Shown in pieces: positions 1 to 6,353 of a stretch of 15,687 nucleotides of DNA. Each line of letters begins with the position of its first letter. Within the stretch, counting starts at the first letter, position 1. Source of the DNA: an uncultured bacterium. GTDB lineage: Bacteria > Bacillota > Clostridia > Oscillospirales > Ruminococcaceae. The notes beneath the pieces are model-generated. The model was not told the DNA's origin and did no database searches. It was given only the letters and a program-made list of their open reading frames with translations. The stretch covers positions 1 to 15,687 of the forward strand of contig CAJMQZ010000045.1 in assembly GCA_905215595.1 (NCBI GenBank), given 5' to 3'. The translations under genes and the position numbers were made by a program.

Positions 1-256
1 AGCTGTCCAGCACTGCGGAGAAGTACTCGTGGGTCAGGCCGCTCTGTTTTTCATCTACGAACAGAACGCCAAGGTTGTAAGTGCGGTTGGTTTTCAGCGC
101 CCGGGCCGCCGCGTTGGGCAGGTAGCCCATGCGGCGGGCCGCTGCACGGATGCGCTCCCGCGTGGCCGGTGCGATGTCCGGCTGGTCGTTCAGCGCCTTA
201 CTGACGGTTGCAACGGATACGCCGCATTCTTTCGCCAGATCCTTCAGGGACGGCAT
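1..256 (-). CDS. LacI-family transcriptional repressor, N-terminal part (gene cut by window edge)
   Basis: The first 85 residues are visible; the ligand-binding remainder lies beyond the left edge. Residues 2-22 form a classical LacI helix-turn-helix (SLKDLAKECGVSVATVSKALN), followed by the RERIRAAARRMGYLPNAAARALK hinge region and the start of a periplasmic-binding-protein-like domain (NLGVLFVDEKQSGLTHEYFSAVL). The ATG at 256 is preceded by a strong AGGAGG-type site with about 7 nt spacing. The gene diverges from the cellobiose phosphorylase gene, and a 15-bp LacI-type site lies at both promoters. I infer that it is a local, self-regulating repressor that responds to cellobiose or a related sugar. 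The effector cannot be read because the sugar-binding domain is missing from the window. The family call is very secure; the effector is inference. Confidence 0.93.
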   Translation of the reverse strand, partial: MPSLKDLAKECGVSVATVSKALNDQPDIAPATRERIRAAARRMGYLPNAAARALKTNRTYNLGVLFVDEKQSGLTHEYFSAVLDS

Positions 257-307
257 CTTTTAGCCTCCTTCCGAGGATAGGAGCAGCGGGATGTTTCTCG
301 CAAGTTC

Positions 308-322
308 CTTAATCGTTTTCGC
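308..322 (+). promoter_or_regulatory. LacI-type operator copy 1 (repressor gene side)
   Basis: The 15-mer CTTAATCGTTTTCGC is repeated exactly at 719-733. Its complement has the core AANCGNTT typical of LacI-family operators. It sits where the repressor gene transcript should start, about 7 bases past the -10 box of the leftward promoter, a position suited to autorepression. Confidence 0.7.
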
Positions 323-328
323 AACCTC

Positions 329-357
329 AATATATCGCATTCTGCACCAAAAATCAA
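329..357 (-). promoter_or_regulatory. Promoter of the LacI-family gene
   Basis: Read on the minus strand: TTGATT, 17-bp spacer, TATATT. This is a good sigma-A promoter placed about 70 bp upstream of the start codon. Operator copy 1 covers the expected start point. Confidence 0.72.
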
Positions 358-444
358 GCGGAAAAGTAAAAGTTTTAGCCCAACTGCATCACTTTTGGCA
401 TTTTGTTCCAATACGACCTGTAAGAATTGTGCATCTCGATTCAC

Positions 445-493
445 TTTCGTTACATTTCGATTAAAACGAAAAAATTTTCGTTGCAGTTTCGTT
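445..493. repeat. Cluster of four TTTCGTT motifs
   Basis: TTTCGTT occurs at 445-451, 476-482 and 487-493, and inverted (AACGAAA) at 465-471. Spacing is 20, 11 and 11 bp, close to whole helical turns. Within it, 466-472 and 475-481 form a 7-bp inverted repeat with a 2-bp gap. The cluster lies midway between the divergent promoters and may bind a regulator, but it differs from the 15-bp LacI-type site. Function unknown. Confidence 0.4.
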
Positions 494-541
494 ATGGTTT
501 TCGGTGCCGGAGGCCGTATGTATATATTACTTTTAAAATGG

Positions 542-603
542 GGTTTCGGGTCTTTCATTCGCCCTTTCGCCGGTGTACGCCGTGCCGAAAGTCCCCGAAA
601 ACC
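542..603. repeat. Imperfect inverted repeat in the lacI-cbp intergenic region
   Basis: GGTTTCGGGTCTTTC at 542-556 can pair, with two bulges and one mismatch, to the segment at 587-603; a 30-base loop lies between. A TTATTTT stretch follows. It lies upstream of the recognised cbp promoter, so a role in the cbp transcript is unlikely unless an earlier promoter exists. The rest of the 257-783 gap holds the promoters and operators listed separately; I see no gene there. Confidence 0.3.
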
Positions 604-658
604 GCCGGGGATGCGCAGATTATTTTAAAATTTCCGTTGAGATTTTTGCAAAAAGCTC

Positions 659-687
659 TTGCATTTTTGGGTGGGATACGGTATGCT
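659..687 (+). promoter_or_regulatory. Promoter of cellobiose phosphorylase gene
   Basis: TTGCAT, 17-bp spacer, TATGCT. Transcription should begin near 694. The LacI-type site at 719-733 then lies about 25-40 bases downstream, where a bound repressor would block the moving polymerase. Confidence 0.7.
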
Positions 688-718
688 TAGCGTGATGAGA
701 TTGCTTCTTTCGCAGTGT

Positions 719-733
719 CTTAATCGTTTTCGC
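719..733 (+). promoter_or_regulatory. LacI-type operator copy 2 (cbp side)
   Basis: Exact copy of the 15-mer at 308-322, in the same orientation on the plus strand. It lies between the cbp promoter and the ribosome binding site (AGGAGG at 771-776). The flanking bases differ from copy 1, which argues that the 15-mer itself is what is conserved. Confidence 0.7.
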
Positions 734-783
734 TATTGACGCACTGCCCGCCTGACAAGGCGCAGTTTTAAGGAGGAAGCATT

Positions 784-3219
784 ATGAAGTTCGGATATTT
801 TGATGACCAGAATAAGGAATACGTCATCACCACCCCGCAGACGCCCCTGCCTTGGATCAACTACCTTGGCAGCGAGGACTTCTTCAGTCTGGTTTCCAAC
901 ACGGCGGGCGGTTACAGCTTTTACCGGGACGCCCGGATGCGCCGCCTGACCCGCTACCGCTACAACAACTCCCCGCTGGACATGGACGGCCACCGGATCT
1001 ACATTAAGGATGGCGAAACCGTATGGAACCCGGGCTGGCAGCCCACCAAGACCCCTCTGGACAGTTACAGCTGCCGCCACGGTCTGGGCTACACCATTCT
1101 GGAGGGCAAAAAGGACGGTGTGACTGCCCGGCAGGAGCTGTTCGTCCCTAAGGGGGATGCCTGTGAGCTGGACCGGGTGACAGTGTGCAACGGCGGCACC
1201 ACCATCAAGGAGCTGGATCTGTTCAGCTATGTGGAGTTCTGCCTGTGGGATGCCGTGGACGACGGCTCCAACTTCCAGCGCAACTACTCCACCGGTGAGG
1301 TAGAGGTAGAGGGCAGCGTCATCTACCACAAGACCGAGTACCGCGAGCGCCGCAACCACTACGCCGTGTTCTGGGCAAACTGCCCGGTGGACAGCTTTGA
1401 CACCACCCGGGATGCTTTCTGCGGCGTGTACGGCGGCCCGGCAGACCCGCAGGCCGTCCGCGCCGGGCACTGCTCCGGCAGCATTGCTCACGGCTGGGCA
1501 CCGGTGGGTGCGTTGCACATCCACCTGACCCTCGCCCCCGGCGAGAGCCGCAGCATCCTGTTCGGTCTGGGCTACATTGAGAACCCGCAGGAGGAAAAGT
1601 TCATTGCCCCGGGCGTCATCAACAAGACCCGCGCCCATGCCATGATGGAGCGCTACGCCACCGATGCACAGGTCGATGCCGCCCGCGCCGCCCTGCGCAC
1701 CCACTGGGAGCAGCTGCTGTCCACCTACCATCTGGAATCCGGCGAGGAAAAGCTGAACCGCATGGTCAATATCTGGCATCAGTACCAGTGCATGGTCACC
1801 TTTAACATGAGCCGCTCTGCCAGCTACTACGAAAGCGGCACCGGACGCGGCATGGGCTTCCGGGACAGCTGTCAGGATCTGCTGGGCTTTGTGCACATCA
1901 TCCCCTCCCGCGCCCGGGAGCGCATTCTGGATATCGCCGCCACCCAGTTTGAGGATGGCAGCGCCTACCACCAGTACCAGCCCCTGACCAAAAAGGGCAA
2001 CCGGGATATCGGCACCGGCTTCAACGATGACCCGCTGTGGCTCATTGCCGGTACCGCCGCCTACCTGCGGGAGACCGGCGACTGGTCCATTCTGGAGGAG
2101 CAGGTTCCCTTTGACAACGATGCCGCCAAGGCGCAGCCCCTGATGGAGCACCTGCGCCGCAGCTTCAACTTTACCTGCACCCATCTGGGTCCCCACGGTC
2201 TGCCGCTCATCGGGCGTGCGGACTGGAACGACTGCCTGAACCTGAACTGCTTCTCCGAGCACCCGGGCGAGAGTTTCCAGATCACCGGGCCCAGCGAGGG
2301 TCCTGTGGCGGAGAGCGTGTTCATTGCGGGCATGTTCGTCAAGTACGGCCACGAATACGCCGAGCTGTGCGACCATCTGGGCCTTGACACCGAGGCTTCC
2401 GCCGCCCGCCAGAGCATTGACGCGGTGGAGCAGGCCGTCCTGACTGCAGGCTGGGATGGCGCGTGGTTCCGCCGTGCCTACGATGCTTTCGGCAACCCCA
2501 TCGGCAGCAAGGAGTGCGCCGAGGGTCAGATCTTTATCGAGCCGCAGGGCATGTGCGTCATGGCGGGCATCGGCAGGGAGATCGGACAGGCCGCGCAGGC
2601 GCTTGCCAGCGTGGAGGAGCGGCTGGACACCAAATACGGTGTGGTGCTGCTGCAGCCCGCCTACACCGGCTATCAGCTGAATCTGGGCGAGATCTCCAGC
2701 TATCCTCCGGGATACAAGGAGAACGCCGGTATCTTCTGCCACAACAACCCGTGGATCAGCTGCGCCGAGGCAACGCTCGGCCACGGCGACCGCGCCTTTG
2801 CAGTGTACCGCAAGACCTGCCCCGCCTATATCGAGGATATCTCCGAGATCCACCGCACCGAGCCCTACGTTTACAGTCAGATGGTAGCCGGTAAGGACGC
2901 CCCCACCTTTGGCGAAGCCAAAAACAGCTGGCTGACCGGCACGGCGGCATGGACCTTCTTCAACATCAGCCAGTACATTCTGGGTATCCAGCCCACCTTG
3001 GACGGCCTGAAGGTAGACCCCTGTATCCCCCACACCCTGTCCGGCTTTACCGTGACCCGCCGCTTCCGCGGTGCGGTATACCACATTACGGTGGATAACG
3101 CCGCCGGGGTGCAGCACGGCATCAAGGCCGTTACCGTGGACGGCAAGGCCATCTCCGGCAACGTTCTGCCGCTGGCTGCCGCCGGTGCTGAGATAAAAGT
3201 ACAGGTGACCATGGGTTAA
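784..3219 (+). CDS. cbp: Cellobiose phosphorylase (GH94)
   Basis: The protein has 811 residues and carries out phosphorolysis of cellobiose to alpha-glucose 1-phosphate and glucose in the cytoplasm, saving one ATP per disaccharide. It closely matches what I remember of the Cellvibrio gilvus enzyme (822 aa) over its full length, including WINYLGSEDFFSL near the N-terminus, GGYSFYRDARMRRLTRYRYN, MGFRDSCQDLLGF, SAYHQYQPLTKKGN, and GRADWNDCLNLNCFS. The DWND motif at residues 480-483 contains the general acid of the family. EPQGMCVMAGIG, YPPGYKENAGIFCHNNPW and GEAKNSWLTGTAAW follow in the expected order. There is no signal peptide, fitting a cytosolic enzyme fed by an importer that is not in the window. 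The ATG follows AGGAGG by 8 bases. It stands alone between its own promoter and a hairpin terminator. Specificity for cellobiose rather than a longer cellodextrin is inferred from overall similarity. Confidence 0.95.
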   Translation: MKFGYFDDQNKEYVITTPQTPLPWINYLGSEDFFSLVSNTAGGYSFYRDARMRRLTRYRYNNSPLDMDGHRIYIKDGETVWNPGWQPTKTPLDSYSCRHGLGYTILEGKKDGVTARQELFVPKGDACELDRVTVCNGGTTIKELDLFSYVEFCLWDAVDDGSNFQRNYSTGEVEVEGSVIYHKTEYRERRNHYAVFWANCPVDSFDTTRDAFCGVYGGPADPQAVRAGHCSGSIAHGWAPVGALHIHLTLAPGESRSILFGLGYIENPQEEKFIAPGVINKTRAHAMMERYATDAQVDAARAALRTHWEQLLSTYHLESGEEKLNRMVNIWHQYQCMVTFNMSRSASYYESGTGRGMGFRDSCQDLLGFVHIIPSRARERILDIAATQFEDGSAYHQYQPLTKKGNRDIGTGFNDDPLWLIAGTAAYLRETGDWSILEEQVPFDNDAAKAQPLMEHLRRSFNFTCTHLGPHGLPLIGRADWNDCLNLNCFSEHPGESFQITGPSEGPVAESVFIAGMFVKYGHEYAELCDHLGLDTEASAARQSIDAVEQAVLTAGWDGAWFRRAYDAFGNPIGSKECAEGQIFIEPQGMCVMAGIGREIGQAAQALASVEERLDTKYGVVLLQPAYTGYQLNLGEISSYPPGYKENAGIFCHNNPWISCAEATLGHGDRAFAVYRKTCPAYIEDISEIHRTEPYVYSQMVAGKDAPTFGEAKNSWLTGTAAWTFFNISQYILGIQPTLDGLKVDPCIPHTLSGFTVTRRFRGAVYHITVDNAAGVQHGIKAVTVDGKAISGNVLPLAAAGAEIKVQVTMG

Positions 3220-3260
3220 CCCGAAATCTTCTGCTTATTCATATTATTCTCCTTTCTGTA

Positions 3261-3303
3261 ACCAAAGCCGCCGCGCAGCACTCTGCACGGCGGCTTTGGT
3301 TTA
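3261..3303 (+). terminator. Hairpin terminator after cbp
   Basis: A perfect 13-bp stem (3261-3273 with 3288-3300, ACCAAAGCCGCCG and its complement) is capped by an inner GCAG/CTGC stem. The T-tract after it is weak (TTTATAAT), so termination may be partial. Confidence 0.75.
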
Positions 3304-3322
3304 TAATGAAACAGTTTAACGA

Positions 3323-3592
3323 TTGAAAATGCGCTCCGCGTTCGCTCTGCGCATAGATAGCGGAATTATGATTTTAATTTGCATTTCAGCCAAGCCTGCG
3401 GGCTTGGCTGAAATGCTTTTTTCACAGGAGGGGGCGTAGCGGTCAACTGCATTTGCAATTCAGACCGTCCTTTAACTATTGCAGCCCCTCTCGTGAAAAT
3501 GGCGTTTGTCGCACTCCGCAGAGTGCGACAAACGCGAAATAAAAATAATCTTTCCTCTGAAGATGCGCAGAGCAACGCGGAGCGCATTCAAA
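3323..3592. repeat. Two-armed inverted intergenic element (copy A)
   Basis: The ends, about 3328-3354 and 3563-3588, are inverted copies of each other (AATGCGCTCCGCGTT, then GCTCTGCGCAT) with one extra base on the left. The similarity continues inward as AT-rich sequence. Each arm carries a perfect hairpin: 16 bp at 3381-3396/3401-3416 with loop TGCG, and 15 bp at 3502-3516/3521-3535 with loop CGCA. Inside the hairpins a third pair of inverted segments follows (TTTTCACAGGAGGGGG against the complement of CCCCTCTCGTGAAAA), around a centre containing AACTGCATTTGC (3445-3456). No convincing ORF is present. A related half-copy lies at 7742-7990. It could be a non-autonomous mobile element or a structured intergenic repeat. 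Confidence 0.75.
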
Positions 3593-3635
3593 ATCATTTC
3601 ACCTCCCCGCGCATTCCAAATCGTCCCCTTCCCCC

Positions 3636-3664
3636 TTGCATTTTTGGGGAAAGAGGTGTAGAAT
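3636..3664 (+). promoter_or_regulatory. Promoter of the thiamine operon
   Basis: TTGCAT, 17-bp spacer, TAGAAT, ending about 15 bases before the TPP aptamer begins. The placement fits a transcript that starts just ahead of the riboswitch. Confidence 0.75.
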
Positions 3665-3678
3665 ACAGTCACAATCAA

Positions 3679-3768
3679 ACACAGGGGAGCTCGTGCAGCG
3701 GGCTGAGAGGAAGTATAGCAAGCTTCGACCCTTTTACCTGATGCGGATAATGCCGCCGTAGGAAGTCA
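3679..3768 (+). promoter_or_regulatory. TPP (thiamine pyrophosphate) riboswitch aptamer
   Basis: The conserved THI-box blocks appear in order: GGGGAGC (3684-3690), GGCTGAGAGG (3701-3710), a short GGAAG...CTTC helix, CGACCC, ACCTGAT (3736-3742), GGATAATGC (3745-3753) and CGTAGGAAG. These form the two parallel arms that bind the aminopyrimidine and the pyrophosphate of TPP. A terminator follows within 20 bases, so the expected mechanism is transcription termination at high TPP. It controls the thiW-thiM-thiE(-thiC) genes downstream. Confidence 0.95.
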
Positions 3769-3787
3769 TACCCTTTATGATTTTTTG

Positions 3788-3822
3788 CAGGAGGAGCCGC
3801 GCCGGGCTCCTCCTGTTTTTTT
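3788..3822 (+). terminator. Riboswitch-controlled intrinsic terminator
   Basis: CAGGAGGAGCC (3788-3798) pairs perfectly with 3805-3815, loop of six bases, followed by seven T. It is the expression platform of the TPP riboswitch. Confidence 0.92.
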
Positions 3823-3854
3823 GTACCTTTGCGGAGGTTCCGCAGCCGGCTGAG

Positions 3855-3950
3855 GGGGAGCGCCCTGAGCTTTGGATGAATGCAGCGATGGGAAGCCGTG
3901 TTCCGGCGTGAGAGGAAGCCAGTAAGCTTCGACCGCACCTTCCGTACCTG
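3855..3950 (+). promoter_or_regulatory. Decayed or truncated second TPP-type aptamer
   Basis: TGAGAGGAAG at 3909-3918 and AAGCTTCGACC at 3924-3934 repeat the first aptamer (3704-3713 and 3720-3730) almost exactly. An upstream GGGGAGC (3855-3861) and a downstream TACCTG (3945-3950) match other aptamer blocks. The pyrophosphate-binding arm (GGATAATGC...CGTAGG) is absent; a terminator-like hairpin starts in its place. It therefore looks like a duplicated riboswitch that has lost half its ligand site, or a related leader that senses only part of the molecule. Loss of TPP binding is inference. Confidence 0.55.
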
Positions 3951-3984
3951 TTCCCGCCTTGCGGCGGGCACGGGCTGTTTTGTT
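3947..3984 (+). terminator. Second leader hairpin/terminator before thiW
   Basis: CCTGTTCCCGCC (3947-3958) pairs with 3963-3974 with one mismatch and one G-U pair; loop TTGC. It is followed by CTGTTTTGTT, a modest T-tract. It fits a second attenuator in tandem with the first. Confidence 0.55.
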
Positions 3985-4044
3985 GCGGGAGCGCCGGTAT
4001 TCGTCCTGCGCTGCCGCAGATGGTTGAAAAGGAGCTAATTTATC

Positions 4045-4560
4045 ATGAAAAATCTCTCTGTCAAAAAGCTTGCCCTCGCCGGTATGTTCTGTGCCCTGTG
4101 CGTGGTGGGCAGCGTGTTCAGCTTCCCCATGTTCGGCAGCAAATGCGCCCCGGTGCAGCACATGGTCAACGTGCTGTGCGCCGTTCTGCTGGGGCCCTGG
4201 TGGGGCGTGGGCGTAGCCTTTGTGGCTTCCCTGCTGCGCAACCTGCTGGGTCTGGGCAGCCTGATGGCTTTCCCGGGCAGTATGTTCGGTGCGCTGCTGT
4301 GCGGCCTTGCATACCACAAGACCAAAAACCTGATCGCCACCGTGGTGGGTGAGGTGTTCGGCACTAGCATTCTGGGCGGCCTGTGCGCATGGCCCGTGGC
4401 CATCTTCCTGATGGGCAAGAGTGCTGCGGATATCGCTTTCTACGCCTACATCGTGCCCTTCCTCATCTCCACCGCCGTGGGTGCGGTGATCGCCGGTGCT
4501 GTGGTGTTCAGCCTGCAGCGCTCCGGTGCTCTGCGCTCCATGCAGAACAGCCTTTCCTGA
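4045..4560 (+). CDS. thiW: ThiW, thiazole-specific ECF transporter S component
   Basis: A small, very hydrophobic protein of 171 residues with about five membrane segments. It matches the ThiW family: KKLALAGMFCALCVVGSVFSF at the N-terminus, GPWWGVGVAFVASLLRN, SLMAFPGSMFGALLCGLAY (72-90) and GEVFGTSILGG (102 onward). ThiW proteins are predicted substrate-binding subunits for hydroxyethylthiazole that work with a shared ECF energizing module (EcfA/A'/T), which is not encoded here. AAGGAG lies 10 bases before the ATG. It is the first gene after the TPP-controlled leader and is followed after 15 bases by thiM, the kinase for the same compound, which supports the substrate assignment. Confidence 0.92.
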   Translation: MKNLSVKKLALAGMFCALCVVGSVFSFPMFGSKCAPVQHMVNVLCAVLLGPWWGVGVAFVASLLRNLLGLGSLMAFPGSMFGALLCGLAYHKTKNLIATVVGEVFGTSILGGLCAWPVAIFLMGKSAADIAFYAYIVPFLISTAVGAVIAGAVVFSLQRSGALRSMQNSLS

Positions 4561-4575
4561 GCGGAGGTACCGGGA

Positions 4576-5397
4576 ATGCTCAAGACTGCCTTTGAGAACC
4601 TGCGCAGCCGCAGCCCGCTGATCCATAACATTACCAACTATGTCACCGTGAACGACTGCGCCAACATGGTGCTGGCCTGCGGTGCTTCCCCCATCATGGC
4701 CGATGATGCCGCCGAGGTGGAGGAGATCACCGCCATCTGCGGCGGGCTGAACATCAACATCGGTACACTGAACAGCCGCACCGTCACCAGTATGCTGCTG
4801 GCGGGCAAAAAGGCCAATCAGCTGGGGCATCCGGTGGTGCTGGACCCGGTGGGTGCCGGCGCTTCCCATCTGCGCACCGATACCGCCTTCCGCCTGCTGC
4901 GGGAGGTGCAGTTCACAGTGATCCGGGGCAACATCTCGGAGATCAAGACTCTTGCCTCCGGCGCGGGCACCACCAAGGGCGTGGATGCAGATGTAGCCGA
5001 CAAGGTGACTGAGGAAAATCTGGACAGCGCCGTGGCCTTTGCAAAGGCTTTTGCCGCCCGCACCGGCGCGGTGGTAGCCATTACCGGTGCTATTGATATC
5101 GTGGCCGATGCGCAAAAAGCCTACTGCATCCGCAACGGCAACGCCATGATGAGCAGCATCACCGGCACGGGCTGCCAGCTTTCTGCCCTGACGGCGGCTT
5201 TTGTCACCGCCAACCCCGACCACCCGCTGGAAGCTGCCGCTGCGGCGGTGTGCGCCATGGGTCTGGCGGGTGAAGTTGCCCACCAGCGGCTCACCCCGCA
5301 GGATGGCAACGCCACCTACCGCAATTACATCATTGATGCCATTTACAACATGACCCCCGAACAGCTGGAGAAAGGCGCAAACTATGAAGTGCGATAA
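4576..5397 (+). CDS. thiM: Hydroxyethylthiazole kinase ThiM
   Basis: The protein has 273 residues and phosphorylates 4-methyl-5-(2-hydroxyethyl)thiazole with ATP, the salvage route to the thiazole half of thiamine. Ribokinase-like motifs are clear: HNITNYVTVNDCANMVLACGAS near the N-terminus, MADDAAEVEEI, NIGTL, VVLDPVGAGAS, VIRGNISEI, and SSITGTGCQLSA, in which Cys200 corresponds to the active-site cysteine of the Bacillus enzyme. The start codon follows a GCGGAGG-type site (4561-4567) by 8 bases. The stop overlaps the start of thiE by 14 bases, so the two are translationally coupled. Length is normal for the family. Confidence 0.96.
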   Translation: MLKTAFENLRSRSPLIHNITNYVTVNDCANMVLACGASPIMADDAAEVEEITAICGGLNINIGTLNSRTVTSMLLAGKKANQLGHPVVLDPVGAGASHLRTDTAFRLLREVQFTVIRGNISEIKTLASGAGTTKGVDADVADKVTEENLDSAVAFAKAFAARTGAVVAITGAIDIVADAQKAYCIRNGNAMMSSITGTGCQLSALTAAFVTANPDHPLEAAAAAVCAMGLAGEVAHQRLTPQDGNATYRNYIIDAIYNMTPEQLEKGANYEVR

Positions 5398-6022
5398 ACA
5401 CACCATGCTCCTGTATGCGGTGACCGACCGCGCATGGGTGGGCGAGCAGACCTTGTATCAGCAGGTGGAAAGTGCCCTGAAGGGCGGTGCCACCTGTGTG
5501 CAGCTGCGGGAAAAGCAGCTGGGCGATGCCGATTTTTTGCAGGAGGCCATTCAGATCCACGCCCTGTGCCAGCAGTACGGTGTGCCGCTGTTCATCAACG
5601 ATAACGTGGAAGTGGCACTGCAGTGCCACGCCGAGGGCATCCATGTGGGGCAGGACGATATGGCCGCCGCACAGGTGCGTCAGCGCGTGGGTAACGGCGT
5701 GATGATCGGCGTTTCCGCTCACACAGTGCAGGAAGCGCTGGACGCTGTGGCGCACGGCGCGGACTACCTTGGTGTAGGCGCAGTATTTGCCACCCACACC
5801 AAGACGGACGTGAGCGAGATGCCCCGGCAGACCCTGCTGGACATCTGCAACGCCGTGGATGTGCCGGTGGTAGCCATCGGCGGCATCCACAAGGAGAACA
5901 TTCTGCAGCTCAAGGGCACCGGCGTGGACGGTGTGGCGCTGGTAAGCGCCATCTTTGCCGCAAAGGACATCGAGGCCGAGTGCCGGGAACTGCGTGCCCT
6001 TTCAGAGCAGATCATAAAGTAA
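5384..6022 (+). CDS. thiE: Thiamine phosphate synthase ThiE
   Basis: The protein has 212 residues, a TIM barrel that couples HMP-pyrophosphate and thiazole phosphate to thiamine monophosphate. Motifs in order: LYAVTDR (10-16), TCVQLREK (37-44), FINDNVEVA, GIHVGQDD, IGVSAHT, DYLGVGAVFATHTKTD, VPVVAIGGI and GVALVSAIF, which are the phosphate- and pyrophosphate-binding loops of the family. It starts inside the end of thiM behind a weak GAGAAAGG site. A start at Met8 is possible but has no better signal. It needs HMP-PP, hence a ThiD encoded elsewhere. Confidence 0.96.
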   Translation: MKCDKHTMLLYAVTDRAWVGEQTLYQQVESALKGGATCVQLREKQLGDADFLQEAIQIHALCQQYGVPLFINDNVEVALQCHAEGIHVGQDDMAAAQVRQRVGNGVMIGVSAHTVQEALDAVAHGADYLGVGAVFATHTKTDVSEMPRQTLLDICNAVDVPVVAIGGIHKENILQLKGTGVDGVALVSAIFAAKDIEAECRELRALSEQIIK

Positions 6023-6353
6023 GCTATCATCCCGCGGCAAACCGGGGGCACCACCTTGGGCCGCGTTACAAAATTCATGGGGAAACCAACATGAAAAGCG
6101 TATTTTGCGCAGGTGCCGGCATCCAGAGCGTACTGTTTTTTCTGAATGACGGTTACCTGTCTGCTGGCCGGGAGCTTTCTCCTCGGACACGAATCGGGCC
6201 ATTCCATCGCCCGCCCTACTGCCTGCGGCAGCAGGGTCCCACCCCAGCGGACGGTCCTCGGAGAAACTCCCGACCGGCGGTTCGCTCCCGCATCACTGCA
6301 TGACCAGCACCCTGCTGTTCAGAGATAAACTGTCATTTGGAGGAACACAGCGT
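6023..6353 (+). other. Structured thiE-thiC intergenic region, possible leader RNA
   Basis: No credible gene lies in these 331 bases. The part 6148-6334 can be drawn as one closed structure: GACGGTT (6148-6154) pairs with AACTGTC (6328-6334), TGCTGG (6162-6167) with CCAGCA (6304-6309), and CCCTACTGCC (6214-6223) with GGCAGCAGGG (6227-6236, one mismatch). Segments 6169-6186 and 6256-6272 are each small hairpins (GGAG/CTCC) but can also pair with each other over 13 bp, so two exclusive folds exist. CTCCCGACCGGCGG (6267-6280) resembles the 5' half of the FMN riboswitch. TPP-riboswitch blocks are absent. A smaller hairpin lies at 6075-6096 (TTCATG/CATGAA). It probably influences thiC expression; ligand unknown. 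Confidence 0.5.

Noticed and set aside
733..3117. 794-codon open frame on the minus strand opposite cbp
   Set aside because: It is the antisense shadow of a GC-rich gene with biased codons; the translation is repetitive Val/Gly/Ala/His with no domain, and the plus-strand product is a full GH94 enzyme.
3775..5406. 543-codon minus-strand frame across the leader, thiW and thiM
   Set aside because: It runs antisense through a riboswitch and two certain genes, and its composition (His/Gln/Gly-rich) is that of a shadow frame.
6091..6303. 71-residue ORF between thiE and thiC
   Set aside because: No ribosome binding site beyond GGGGAAACC, Arg/Pro-rich tail unlike a protein, and the DNA is better explained as nested RNA hairpins.
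6300..6353. Upstream extension of thiC starting at 6300
   Set aside because: The added residues do not look like ThiC, lack a ribosome site, and cover the true GGAGG at 6339-6343.
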